Source: Lepidodermella squamata (Eukaryota > Gastrotricha). Taken from it: DNA of 64,000 nt. This document shows, one piece after another, positions 43,313 to 54,506 of the stretch. The stretch lies in NCBI GenBank assembly GCA_047495785.1, contig JBLDXI010000013.1, forward strand, positions 3,162,001 through 3,226,000, read 5' to 3'. The notes under the pieces are model-generated. The model had not been told where the DNA came from and did not search any database. It was given only the letters and a program-made list of their open reading frames with translations. Position 1 is the stretch's first letter, and the number at the start of each line of letters is the position of its first letter. A program made the position numbers and the translations under genes.

Positions 43313-46300
43313 TTAGGCCAAAGGGCCAAGTTCGGCGATAGTAACATAACCGGGACGGGCGGCAATGACACCTGGAATTCGATTGACCGGTGCAGCACAG
43401 GTAATGGCGACTGCATCTGGCTTCTTGCTGTAGATATCAAGCGATGGAACTCCGAAAGTTTGCCACCTGCAGTGATCTTCCAGGTCATCGTAGTAGATCT
43501 GGCCAGTCTCATTGATAACAATTTCAACGCGCCGGCCATCTGAGTGCTCGCCAATAACAGTTACCACGGCAGTTCGGCCACAAACTCTACCTTAATAAAA
43601 AGATTATTTATAAAATTGTAAATTATAAATTTATAAAAATATTTATTAATTAATTATTAAATATTATTTATTATTATTCATTAAATTTAATTGGTCGGGT
43701 GTCAAATAAGCCCCGACTAGTACGCTGGTTAAGTTTGCGTCCCGTCAAATGCGCCCACGACATTTTAGCTGGCGACGAGTACGCCAGCGACGAAGTAGTA
43801 AAAATAATTTAATTGATTAAAAATATCAAAAAGCGTCATTATAGCTGGAAGCGGGGCGGAAATGTCGCGAGCCTACAAATTTGATTAATGTAATTAAGAG
43901 CTGTAACATAAACGACAGGAGCGCTAGCGACCTGTTCACAAGCGACAAAATCGCCCAACAATGGTTTGGGCGCTATATAAGTTGCCCTCGCTTAGTGATT
44001 TGTCATTATGCCAAATTATGCAAATTGAAGCCTCGAAAACTAGCAAAAAGTAGGCATCCATTCAAGACTAGGCTTCTATTCGAGATAGGGCTATGCAGGG
44101 TGCGATCTTGTATCCTGGAGCTGGAGCATGCAGTCTTCTAACTTAAATAAAATTTAGTGCTGCTTAGTTTTCCGGCATTCCTGCGTTATTGTCGCTTTAT
44201 GAAATGTCGCCAGCTAATTTGTCGCGAAGAAAAATGTTTTTTCTCAAGGTCAGCGTTATTGTCGCAGGCGTAATGGTCGCCAGCTGTATTGTTACCCAAA
44301 GAAATTCAAATAAGGCTATTTTGTCGCAGGCTAATTTGTCGCTAGAGTTGTAGGGATAACTTGACGCCGGACTGAATTGTCGGGGCGCAATCTTTCCGGA
44401 CTTTCTAGTCGCGCACCAATTTGTCGCCACACCATTTAATTAAACTCGAAATTAATTAATAATTGATAATTTAAACGCTTAATTCAAACACGTCGCACAA
44501 ATTTTAAATCTGCAGCACAAAATGGATGTTTGTGTAGCGCATTTAGTGCGCAGCGCTTTTTAAACACACGCAGCACAAATTAAACAACCTGTCGCAGGAT
44601 TTAAACAAATTGTAGCCCAAACACAGGAAAACAAGTTTATTTCGCAATATTTTCGAAAAATCAATGAAAATTCTATTGAAGTCATTTATTGGAGCAATTT
44701 TTGGACTTGCAAGCCGATGAGCAGCTCTGTTTGCTCGATCGGCATGAGCATTGACGGCCTCGGCCAACTGATTTGCAGCCCGACGAGCAGTTGCATTTCA
44801 CCAGTTTTTTCTTCTCAACCGGCTCTTCGTCATCCGATCCCGCCGGAGACGAGGCAACGGCCGGTATCACCGGTTGAAGAACCGATGGCTGAATAATCGT
44901 GCTTCAAATTTTTAAATTAGGGCTACTAAAACATACGCGTTCGGCTGCACACGTGTTATTGCGGTTACAAAGCAAACATTTGAGCTGCGCACCTGTGAAA
45001 CGCGCGCGGGTTTAATAATTGTGCTGCGCACGTGTGCTGCAGATTTACAAATTAGGCGACGTGTTTCAGGGCGCCTAATTTAAATTAAATTAATTTTTTC
45101 GTACTCCGACAACTGAGACCACGACAACTCAGATCCGACAACTGAGACCGGACAACCGAGACCAAAATATAAATAAATAATTTTATTTTCGCTAACCGAG
45201 ACACCGACAACCGAGACCAAATAATTCGATTTAATAATTAATTAAATCTCGGACAACCAAGACTCCGACAACCGAGACACCGACAACTGAGACCAAATAA
45301 TTAAAATTAATTTAATTTACAAAAACGCTCTTACTTTTAAGGGTTAGGGTTAGGGTTAGGGTTAGGGTTAGGGTTAAGGTCTCACTATGCTTAATATTCG
45401 GCTTCAGTTTGGGCTTTAATTAAAAATTAAATTTATTTTATTTATTTGGTCTCAGTTGTCGGTGTCTCGGTTGTCGGAGCCTCGGCTGTCCGAGATTTAA
45501 TTAATTAATAAATCGAATTATTTGGTCTCGGTTGTCGGTGTCTCGGTTAGCGAAAATAAAATTATTTATTTATATTTTGGTCTCGGTTGTCCGGTCTCAG
45601 TTGTCGTTTTCTCAGTTGTCGGGTCTCAGTTGTCGTAGAACCAATTTTTTTATTATTAATTATTAATTGAAGAAATTAGAATTTTTGTATTACCTGCTGG
45701 AATTATTCCCACGTTCTTCGAAACAATTTCTTTCGGTGCAATTGCAGGCTCAAAATCTTGGCTAGTTTTGACAATTTTACAGCCAAGTCTGACCGCAATG
45801 GCTTCTGCCGGGAACCAGCTCAACGTCGGCGGTGATGTCTGCCCGACAAATTTCTTCGAAAATTCTTCAGGGGTCATGCCAACACCTAATGCTTCACACA
45901 GCTGAGCTCCGAATTGGTCTAGATTCCACAGCGTGTGGTTAACAAAACGATCAACTCGATGTGACACTCCGTTTAATAACGACGCCATGAAAATCCAGTA
46001 GCCGTCTTGGTAACCAGTCCCGGTTAGGGTGACGCCGTTTTCTTTGAACAATTCATCCAGTTCTTTCGTTAATTCCGGCTCTGTGTTCCATGAGTAAATT
46101 GTCTCTTCAGATATCGTGATTGTGTTGACTTTATTTCTTGCCAGAATTCGATACGTTGGCGCAAGGTCTTTTAGCAAAGATCGAGTTGAGACAATGGCGG
46201 CGATTGGCTTTGATTCAGAAATGGCTTGTTCAGCATTTTGCGAATGAACGACTGGAGTGCCAATTTTTCCAATGCCTGCGACTTCACCGGCATCTTTGCC

Positions 46301-46414
46301 AACGTCGTGATGGCCGATTACTGTCGCGATTTTGTAGCCCCTTTCGACGAGGTAGCCGAGAATGACTTTGTTCATGGCTCCGAAGCCCCATAGAGCAACC
46401 TTTTCACCAGGCAT
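43313..46414 (-). CDS. DapB-like NAD(P)-dependent dehydrogenase, bacterial type
   Basis: Two exons, 46414-45694 and 43590-43313, separated by a 2,103-bp intron; 332 aa. The N-terminal Rossmann fold begins KVALWGFGAMNKVILGYLVE (dinucleotide-binding Gly cluster). The middle contains GTGYQDGYW and the C-terminal exon ends PVNRIPGVIAARPGYVTI. This layout matches bacterial dihydrodipicolinate-reductase-like proteins such as 2,4-diaminopentanoate dehydrogenase, and the length fits only when the two exons are joined (phase 1, GCAG|GTAATA and TTATTAAG|GTAGAG). Lysine-pathway DapB enzymes are absent from most animals, so ancestry by transfer is likely. The intron is about 40 times the local norm and is full of repeats. 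Confidence 0.8.
43690..44430. repeat. Phrase repeat region (GTCGC / GCGAC family)
   Basis: A 740-bp stretch in the dehydrogenase intron with many copies of related 10-16 base phrases, mostly inverted between halves: GCGAC and TAGCTGGCGAC on the left, GTCGCCAGCTAATTTGTCGC on the right. The ends (GGTCGGGTGTC and GGCGACAAATT-type) are only loosely inverted. It does not look like a simple satellite because spacing varies. Confidence 0.55.
44470..45080. mobile_element. Foldback element enclosing a Cys-rich ORF
   Basis: Left arm (from about 44473: CACGTCGCACAAATTTTAAA then TCTGCAGCACA) and the inverted right arm (about 45030-45076: CACGTCGCCTAATTTGTAAA then TCTGCAGCACA) match over roughly 40 bases. 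Inside lie more CAGCACA/TGCGCA phrases and the minus-strand Cys-rich ORF. Located in the dehydrogenase intron. Confidence 0.55.
44682..44880 (-). CDS. Cys-rich CXC-like ORF inside foldback element
   Basis: An open frame of about 65 codons, probably an exon end. Acidic start (GSDDEEPVEKKK), then 10 Cys spaced as KCNCSSGCKSVGRGRQCSC and SSKQSCSSACKSKNC. This resembles short Cys-rich CXC-type zinc-binding tails found in some DNA-binding and transposon-related proteins. There is no ATG in frame; upstream coding, if any, was not found. It lies within the intron of the dehydrogenase and within a foldback repeat, so it is best read as a transposon remnant. Confidence 0.45.
45100..45642. mobile_element. 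Long foldback element of GACAACYGAGAC phrases
   Basis: Arms at about 45107-45308 and 45432-45636 are nearly perfect inverted copies. Each is made of repeated phrases GACAACTGAGACC, GACAACCGAGACC and variants, with shared AT-rich spacers. The loop holds a TTAGGG run. Both sides are flanked by AATTTTTT (45092-45099 and 45643-45650), a possible target duplication. The right end is GGTTCTACGACAACTGAG read inward. No coding capacity. Confidence 0.75.
45341..45373 (+). repeat. Interstitial telomere-like (TTAGGG)5
   Basis: GGG followed by five perfect TTAGGG units and one TTAAGG variant, placed at the centre of the foldback element. Confidence 0.95.
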
Positions 46415-46763
46415 TTTTATTCGAATAATTCTAAGAAAAATTAGGCAGATATTATTACTAAAAAGAGTTTTACATCTAATAATGTCATCTTGGCACACGC
46501 TTTTAAGCATGCATCGTAATCAGAGTTACTTGAGACAGCCGACCTGACTGGGGTCAGAAATGAGTTGAGGAAGGAAGATAAACTGTATGACGTGCTGATA
46601 TCATTTCGATAAGCAAGTTTACCGCCAATTTATTCGAGTTAACCGATGTATCAACAAGCAAACCGAGGTCACTTTTACTTGACGCGCCTTTTCACGAGAT
46701 CGATGAAACATCACGAGTATGAAGTATTACAATGTATAGGAAAAAGCAAAACCTGAGGTAATT

Positions 46764-46780
46764 CTGAAGACGCTCATTTG
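46764..46780. repeat. Target-site duplication, 3' side of LINE
   Basis: CTGAAGACGCTCATTTG, repeated exactly at 47947-47963, flanking the reverse-transcriptase fragment. Confidence 0.9.
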
Positions 46781-47946
46781 GCATATCGAGATTTTATTTG
46801 TATAACCATCCGCCTCTCGGCGCTCTAGGCGCGATAACTTATGCCACGTAGATTAGGTTAAAGTAGTCGATAAAATATTCATGTGGAAGTTTTTAGAAAA
46901 ATCTGAAGAATTTACAAAACGGAGTTTATAAAACATATTAAAAACGAGCGTGTGTAGTTAATTGGTGTCAAATGTTATCCAGTTCCTGGGGTCGATTTGG
47001 AGGTTGTAAGCGGGCTTCGGTTGATTTCGAATATGCCACGCTGGGCAGCGTTTTTCAATTTCATGTGCTGTATCGGTAGACGGTGTCAGGGTCGATATGT
47101 GGTCTAGATACTTGGCAGTTACGAGTGAGCTAGCGAGACAGCGTTCGCCGTATCTCTTTAGGGCTTCATCAAACTTGAGGTCGATGCCGGGGACTCCGGC
47201 AAATGCTATGACGTCGATAGGGTGAGTTTCGTGAGGAAGGCTCAAAAGGGCTCTCAGGCAGTAGGCTTGCAGGTCCACCAGGCGGCTCAAGGATGAAGGG
47301 CTCAGGCAGGACCAGGCAGGCGCACCGTAAAGTAGGATCGGCTCCAAAAGAGTCTGGTAAAACAAAACACAAACCCTTTTGGGTAACAACTTAGTTTTTA
47401 AAGTCCCATACAGAGACCCGACGCGTTGTCGGATCTTTGACGCGATTACGTCGATGTGATGCGACCAGGACAATTGTGGGGTCAGATGCAGGCCCAGGTA
47501 CCGCACCTGGTTGACTTGAGGGATGGCTTGGCCATACAGCTCGAGATGGATTGAGGGAGGTGTATTTCCGTAGTGGCCGAAGATGATAGCCTCGCATTTT
47601 TGCGGGTTCAGCATTAGCCGCCATCGTTTACACCACCTTTCGGTGGCACTGAGCCTTTTTTGCAGGCGCTTGACACAGACATTGTAGTTGTCGCCATATG
47701 CCCAGTTGATGGCGTCGTCGGCGTAAGTGCCTTTGGCGACACGACGTGCTCCGTCATCGGGGTTACAGCTTTTGGGCTGCATGTCGTTGGCATAAAAAAT
47801 GAAAAGAAGCGGTGACAAGGGCGAGCCTTGCGGCACGCCGCAATAGATGTTCCTCGTTGCAGATAGCTCGCTTCCCACTCGGACTTGAAATGATCGGCCC
47901 CGCAGGAAGTCAGAGACCCACCTTACTATTGGCACCGGTACCCCGA
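46781..47946 (-). mobile_element. 5'-truncated non-LTR retrotransposon
   Basis: A 1,166-bp insertion bounded by a 17-bp perfect target-site duplication. It holds the C-terminal half of a reverse transcriptase and a 3' tail of about 175 bp with no poly(A). The 5' end falls inside the ORF, the usual result of target-primed reverse transcription that stops early. The exact duplication and the intact remaining frame indicate a recent insertion. Confidence 0.92.
46958..47946 (-). pseudogene. Reverse transcriptase fragment (Jockey/CR1-like)
   Basis: The frame is open from the truncation point to a stop at 46958. Motifs: GVPQGSPLSPLLF (RT block 4 or thumb approach), YADDAINWAYG (catalytic YxDD-type box), LNPQKCEAIIFG and VRYLGLHL, all typical of Jockey/CR1/I group non-LTR elements. 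The endonuclease and the N-terminal RT blocks are missing. There is no ATG at its head, so it is a dead copy although the reading frame is undamaged. Confidence 0.93.
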
Positions 47947-47963
47947 CTGAAGACGCTCATTTG
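47947..47963. repeat. Target-site duplication, 5' side of LINE
   Basis: Second copy of the 17-bp CTGAAGACGCTCATTTG. Confidence 0.9.
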
Positions 47964-49863
47964 TGAGGAGAGGGTAAAAATGAGGAATCAATCAAACGTT
48001 TGACAGAAAATGCCTATATATTGGAGCCGTGACTACGATTGCCCCATTCATAGATACCCTAATAGTACTCTTTGTTAGCATTATAAAACAATGCCCTCGT
48101 TATTATAATAACAATTATAGTCAAGTTCGTCATCGTTTCATGTATTATTATTGTTCCATTTTAATGCAACGCCTGCATAAACTCATCGTCCGGTTCCAGG
48201 TATAATGGTAAGCTTTTCATCGTATTCGTGCTATTCCGGCAAACAAAATTACAAAAGTTACAATAATCTGGTCAAAACCGAAAAATTCCGAAATTTTGAA
48301 TTCAGCCGTAATACCCGGCCACGTGGTCAAAAAACCTCATTCATAATGCCATTTACGCTGGAGAAATTACTAATAATCGTATATTGCACGCAGAATGAAT
48401 GAAAATCAGGCCATTGCGGCCAATATTAATTGTAAACTTAAATTAATTATTTTTGCCTGAAATAATAATGATTCTAGCGTAAGTATATCAGCTAGATAAT
48501 CGGCATATTGCTGAATCTGGTCAAAAGGACACCTTTTACGAGAGAGTTGTGATTAGATTCTCATAATTGCGGTAGTCTTGCGGTAGTCGAGAGGTACTTT
48601 CTCGTAGAAATCCCGAAAAACTACCGGAATATTCGTATTATTCCCGCCTGCGATAGACCGTTCGACATAAAACCACGCGCAAAGTTTCCGCCAAAATGTC
48701 GTTTCGGCCATTTTTCGCGCCATTTATTTTTTATTCTTTATTTACATAAAATTTCATGCGATGATCATCGGCTTCCCTTCTTCCCTACTTCAGCTCATTT
48801 CGAGATAATTTTTTTGCCTTCCTACTCATGACTAAACAAATAACCCAGTAGAAAAGGATAGCCAATTTTTCGTGTCCAAAATTCTCCAAAGGCGCTGTCA
48901 TGAACACGAAAGCGCGAAAAATGTTCGAGGAATGCCCATTCAATGTCGCCATTGTTTAAATTATCTTCATTGGTTAAGCACGACAGGTGGGGCAATGACG
49001 TCGAAAGTTGGAACCAGCGTGGACTGAACTATGAACTCGGCGTGATGATCTCAAAGTCCAGTCTCAAGTGACCTGTGATAAGGACAAGCCGCCTTTTTTC
49101 GTGACCTGACATATGTTATACCGATGGCTCCACTTTCGAGGGCGATGGTTATACTCACGTGGTTTGTCATCGATTCAAACGATAAAGGGAAATGGTAATG
49201 CCATTAGTAATGTCTCGATAAACAACAGTATTAGTCACCAGACATCACGAGTCATTTTTTCAGACTTATCCAGAAAAATTCCCCTTCACTTTCCCTCATT
49301 CAAAAATTCGGAGCTGATAAGACTTGGCGGTAGGTGATATCGTAAAAAAAATGTCCTGCGGTGAGGGTTTGTCCCCTTATCGTTTTTTGGCGCAGCGCCA
49401 AAATCACCCGTAAAAAACGCACTACACAATGGAAAAAGACATATTTTATCACATGAGTTCGTTTTTTCGTGCATGCAAATGAATGAAATATACTTATTGC
49501 GGGAATAATCTCGCCTGCTTCCGCTTCGTTCATTGAGCAATCGCTTTGTTCTGCTATAACGCGTTTCCGCCACAAGAGTATAATTTTTGACGCGTTTATA
49601 GTATCCAGTTACAACTCCAGAGAGATAAGAACGATAGTCCTAAAATAGCGTAAAATCGTAGCTTGAGAAAATATATCTCGACAAGAAACGAGATTAACGT
49701 TTTTTTGCAACGTCACCCCACAGAGTCAGGCGAGGACATTTCTCAAGCCATACACCTGCGCTAATAAATGGAATACTAGTTACAACTTGTGATAACAGAA
49801 CCGCCCTATAAAACGCCAAAATAGTGAAACAGCCCAGCCACACCTTCCATTCATTACTGAAAA
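47964..49863. other. Gene-free stretch, 1.9 kb
   Basis: No coding frame, RNA gene or repeat family recognised. GATA-type motifs AGATAAG (49623) and TGATAA (49790) lie near the downstream carboxypeptidase start. Confidence 0.4.
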
Positions 49864-52482
49864 ATGGCTATCACATTCAGAGAGCTCGGGCTACAAACAA
49901 TGGCTTTCGTCCTCATGCTAATCACCCTACCTTTGATTCTGGGCGAGGCGATACCTGGCCATGATCAATCGACTGGAAAACGGCTTTACAACGGCGACAA
50001 AATTTTACGAATTTTTCCAGCGACGAAAGCTCATATCAGTTATTTGAAAGACGTGCTGAGTGAGCAGGACGTTATCGATAGTTCTGGCTCGGTATTTTTC
50101 GAAATACTAACCGAAATCAGAGGGCCTGGTCACCCTGTCGATATGTACGTTCGATTCGATAAGCTACAAGGCATCGGCGGCTTCCTCGAGACGACGAAAA
50201 TGACGTACAAAGTCATAGTTGACGACGTTCAAAGACTGATCGATCAAGTGGAAACTGGCGACAAATCGAGAAAATTCGCGAAACGAGACCTACCTGTTGG
50301 GGAAGAGCCGAAAGTTGTCGGGAAATTTGTGTCTTATGACAATTTGAAACGTTGGCTGGATGCGCAATGCTCGGCTTATCCGGGCTTGACGTCATGCGGA
50401 TCGCTTGGTTCGACTTATGAAGGCCGGGATTTGCGGTACATTCGCATTGGTCACGCGAAATCACCGACTAATAACGCGGACGAGAAGAGGTCGGTGTTCA
50501 TCGAAGGTGGAGTGCATGCTAGAGAATGGCTTGGCCCGGCAACAATTGTTTGGGTTATTAATAAGGTCAGTATTTATCTTGAAAAATTCCACAGTGTTTA
50601 ATTCCTGTTTATTTCAGATGCTCATAAGCTATCAAACTGATTCTCGAGTAAAGAAACTCCTCGACTCTTTCGAATTTTACTTTGTCCCCTCATTGAATCC
50701 TGATGGTTATGAATACTCAAGATCTAAAGAAAGTGAGTGGAATAATTTATTTAATCAATTTTTACTAATTAATTGATTAATTGATTAAGGACTTTGGCGT
50801 AAAACCCGATCGAATACTACTTCACCTATTTGTTTTGGCGCGGATGGAAATCGGAATTTTGATGTTCGATGGGGTTCGACTGGGAGCGAGTCTAATCCAT
50901 GCTCGAACGTGTACCATGGCGCGACTGCCTTCTCAGAACCGGAGACAAAAGCAATGTCGGATTTTATTATGAGAGATCAACAAAAATGGCTGGCTTTCTT
51001 CTCGATGCACTCCTATTCTCAGTTCTGGCTCGTACCTTACGGCTTCGAACCAGGTGCTAGGCCGAAGGATTTCGAAGAACTGGTAAGTGGCATAATATTT
51101 AAAAAATAGAAAAAAATACTAAAATTCCAATAAATTCAAAATTTAAATTTGAAAATTTGAAAAATTTGAATATTTCAAAATTTTTTAAATATAATGATTA
51201 ATTTATAATCTCATTTATCGTAAAAAATGTAGAAATACCTTTTGAAATTTAAAATTCCAAAAACAATTTTAAAAATTAAATTTTTTTTTAAATCTCAATT
51301 TGTATTCTTAAATATTCTGAATTTTAGATGCGAGTGGCCAACATCGGTGGTAGTGCGTTAATGGCCGAGCATGCTGGTACCCGCCAGTGGGAAATCGGCA
51401 ACACCGTCAACCTAACCTACGCCTGTTCCGGCTCATCAGACGACTGGGCGAAAGCTGTCGTTGGCATGAAATATTCTTACACCTTGGAACTCGCGCCCGG
51501 CTCGAATTCCCTAACTGGTTTCGTCGTAGGCGAGTCCGAAATCGAACCCAGTGGCCGCGAGGTTTTCGCCGGAATTACAGCAGCTGTTGAGGCTATGATA
51601 ATCCCTACCCAAGACAACGAGGCCGATGCTACTGCCTTGATAATGCCAGGCGATATCAACGACTTGTTCGGCGGAAATAGCGCGATTGAGGACGAAGAGT
51701 TCACATTTTCTATCCACGAACTTCAAATTATTCTAAACAAAGTCGCCATGGACGTTCGGGCGTTGAACGACCGCGTCGACGGCGTTGAATCAACGTGCAA
51801 AAGCGACTCGCAACGCCTGAAATCGCGCGCTGATAAACTCGAAAAAGATTTGCCAAGAATTGAGGCGAAATTGCAGTCACTTGACCTAAATAGCGACACT
51901 TTGTGGAAAGCGCTTGCCCAGACAAATTCGAGGCAAATGGCTATTCAAAAGCAGCTGCATGAAGCCCATCTAATCGTTGCTGTCACGCCTCGTTTTAAGC
52001 CCCACGCTGTCTCGAAGGAAAGCCTCCTCGGGGAGACTGTCAAGCTAGGTGAGGTCGATGATACAATAATTGAGGCGATACGAAAATTGGATGCCGAAGA
52101 GGTCACTGAGATCAAACATAGCAAGGCCAAGCCTCGAACTGGAAGCTTGGGTAACTCATCAGAGGAACAAATTCGCGAATATTTGGTCGAAGCAAGGCGA
52201 TTGCGGGCCCAACATCGCCAGGTCCTACTTAGCGCGAGAACTAGGTCAATTACCGAAAAAGCCGGGTTTTGGTTCGAAGCGCAGTTCACAACAGACGAAA
52301 AAGCTGCGAAACGGCTGTTGGAAGCTCACGCCGCCAGGTTGAAAACGCAATACGGCGATTCGTTGAAATATTCGATCAAAAACATGAAATTAACGACTAA
52401 TCATGGCGATTTTTACTACGACACTGTCGTGAGAAAAGTGTTACCTGTAAAAACTACGCAGGCCGCTTTGAACGGTGATTAA
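49864..52482 (+). CDS. M14 carboxypeptidase with C-terminal helical extension
   Basis: Four exons: 49864-50565, 50618-50732, 50790-51082 and 51328-52482 (introns 52, 57 and 245 bp), 754 aa. Hydrophobic N-terminal signal, propeptide to about residue 140, then the catalytic domain: GGVHAREW (zinc His and Glu), NPDGYEYSR, ADGNRNFD, SMHSYSQFWLVPYG (zinc His), YSYTLELAPG (catalytic Glu). The catalytic domain ends near ITAAVEAM (residue about 460). The last exon continues without a stop for about 290 residues rich in Lys, Glu, Arg and Leu, with heptad-like stretches (RVDGVESTCKSDSQRLKSRA), unlike the 420-465 aa of its neighbours. The extension is not a family I recognise. Confidence 0.88.
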
Positions 52483-52706
52483 ATAATTTTTTGTTATACG
52501 CACCACTGATTTTTCGCATCTCTTGTTCGTTATAGTCTGATTTTTGTTAAAACAAAATTGTGTTGATATTGTATGCATTGTCTTTTTTCGTCTAGTTATT
52601 CTGCTTGCAAAGCGAGTTTTTTTTGTAAAATTTGAAACACCTCAAGTAAAAGAGCACAACAGGTAAAAATTTTCTCTCCGTTTTATTCTACCAGCTTTCA
52701 GGACTT

Positions 52707-53206
52707 TCACGCAGACATTTTCGGCGCTGCGATGGCTAGGGTTGCGACGAAAATAGGCGCTGTGGTTGACGTAGTCACCCTAGATGCAAAACTCACGATC
52801 TGTTTTTGCGGATCCTCAGTAGCAGGCGGTGATGCGATTTCAACTATCGAATCGGCTGCGGTTTCCGGCGCCGCTGCTGATTCATCGCTGCCTTGAGCTA
52901 TCCCATTTCCGCCGACAGTTAGATCAGTTTCCGGCGCCGCTGCTGCTGCTACGAGTCGGGTTTCGATGTCAAAATCGCTGCCGACATCACCTGCCGGCGT
53001 TGACGTCACGCCAAGTCCGGACGATGGCAGCATTTCAGCCGTTGTAGTCAGAAATTCTCTCTCATCGGAAGCTTTATCACCTGAAATTGTACGAAAAAGA
53101 ATAGTTTGGCTGATTACCAATCGAAAATATTTACTGCTATCCTACCTGACACCAACGTCCACAGTAGAACTACGACAGCGATGACGTGTTGAATAAAGTA
53201 GGTCAT
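52707..53206 (-). CDS. Small secreted Ala/Thr/Ser-rich protein, possibly GPI-anchored
   Basis: Two exons, 53206-53146 and 53080-52707 (65-bp intron), 144 aa. Signal peptide (FIQHVIAVVVLLWTLVSG), an acidic, Ala/Ser/Thr-rich body with two copies of an AAAAPET-type phrase, and a hydrophobic C-terminus (TAPIFVATLAIAAPKMSA) preceded by VSFASRVTTS. The end resembles a GPI-attachment signal. The C-terminal VSFA motif and overall plan match the gene at 54507-55623, so the two are probably diverged paralogs. Function unknown; mucin-like surface protein is a guess. Confidence 0.62.
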
Positions 53207-53764
53207 TATTTTGCGGAAATTTAAACTGAAAAATTGCCACGAGGCCATGCCGCGGATGATGTGGTGTCCGCGGGAAAGATTAAGGTGGATTAAGTTGGAC
53301 GACGGCAGGACACGCGGCTTAGCGTTCATTCATTGTTCCAATCACCTTGCTCCAGTTATTTTTCAAGTCCACGCTGGCTGCGCTGTTAGAGTCAAGTGGG
53401 CGTTAGTGGCGCTAACAAAGTGCTCTGTTTTGACTTACACAGCAAGGTGACACTTCTATTGAAACATTTCAACGTGGGCAGCGAAAAACAACATTATTTT
53501 CGCCTTAACCTCTTAAATTCCTATGCGTGCTGAAAATCGAAACTGCGTGGCTGCGAGAATCAGTACACTTTCGATATTTTTAGTCAATTTATCAACAATT
53601 TGATACAATAAAAGCGAGTGCACACCTGTAGGTGTGGCTTGGTCCAAAAATAAATTCGAGCTCTTTTGCGAAAGATGTGATTTAATATTTCAGTTTTGAC
53701 CGAATTTCGCCGCTGGATTTTCGAGCTCAGTCGCAAACACCGCAAAGAAATTCCTTATTAAATG

Positions 53765-54210
53765 GTTCTATGCTAATTGTGCAAACGAAAATAGAGCAAC
53801 GAAAATAGAGCAAGGGCTTTCGAGCAAAACGGCAAAAGAGCTAATTTAATAATTATTTCTATCGCGAAAATTGCGCAAAGAAAAAGGAGGAAAACGAAAA
53901 AGGAGCAACGACAATAGGGCAAATTAATTGTTATAAATTCATATAACTTAATATATTTTATTTGATGTTTAACGTCAGCATCTTTACAAACGAGTATTGC
54001 GCAACGAACATAGAGCAAACAAAGTTAGAGCAAAATGACAGAAGAGCAAATTTAATTTTAGCTCTTATTTATTGTAAACAAAACTTGCTCTTCTGCCATT
54101 TTGCTCTTTTGTCGTTGTACTCTAATTTTGTTTAGCTCTTTAATCTTTGCTCTTTAGCCCTTGCTCTATTGTCGTTGCTCAATTTTCGCTTGCGCTATTA
54201 CCATAGAACC
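53765..54210. mobile_element. Foldback element of GAGCAACGAAAATA phrases
   Basis: The left end GGTTCTATGCTAATTGTGCA and inverted right end GGTTCTATGGTAATAGCGCA match, followed on both sides by phrases GAGCAACGAMAATAGAGCAA and AAAGAGCAAA. About 446 bp, no coding capacity. The terminal GGTTCTAYG is shared with the right end of the foldback element at 45100-45642. The target duplication is unclear; both flanks are AT-rich. Confidence 0.75.
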
Positions 54211-54506
54211 TTAATCTGTAAAAATCTGTAAAAATTATGCTATCGACGAAAATTTTTAGGACCTTTCCAAAGCCAATCAGCTGGGCTAAAATTTCGATTT
54301 TCGTACTTTCGTTTCAAAGCACAAGGTATATAGTGAAATTCACGTTCTAAAATTTTCAAATCGTTCTGGAAGCGAAGCATAAAAAAATAAATCCCTCCAC
54401 ATTTTAACCAAAAAGTGAACAGAAATGAGGTTAAACTGACTAAAACCTTTATTAAGTTCTGTATAACAAATTGAAAATTACAGCAGTACACAGGTATTAT
54501 GCGATT

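Noticed and set aside
43313-43590. Independent small gene at this position
   Set aside because: Its sequence matches the C-terminus of the dehydrogenase family, it begins at a splice acceptor and phase fits the exon at 45694-46414.
45656-45693. Dehydrogenase ending at the TAA just after its first exon
   Set aside because: The frame would add only a short low-complexity tail (TKILISSINN) after a good GTAATA donor, and would lack the conserved C-terminal third.
53758-54214. TTAA target duplication for the foldback element
   Set aside because: TTAA lies near both ends but on the left it is three bases away from the inverted repeat, so it may be chance in AT-rich sequence.
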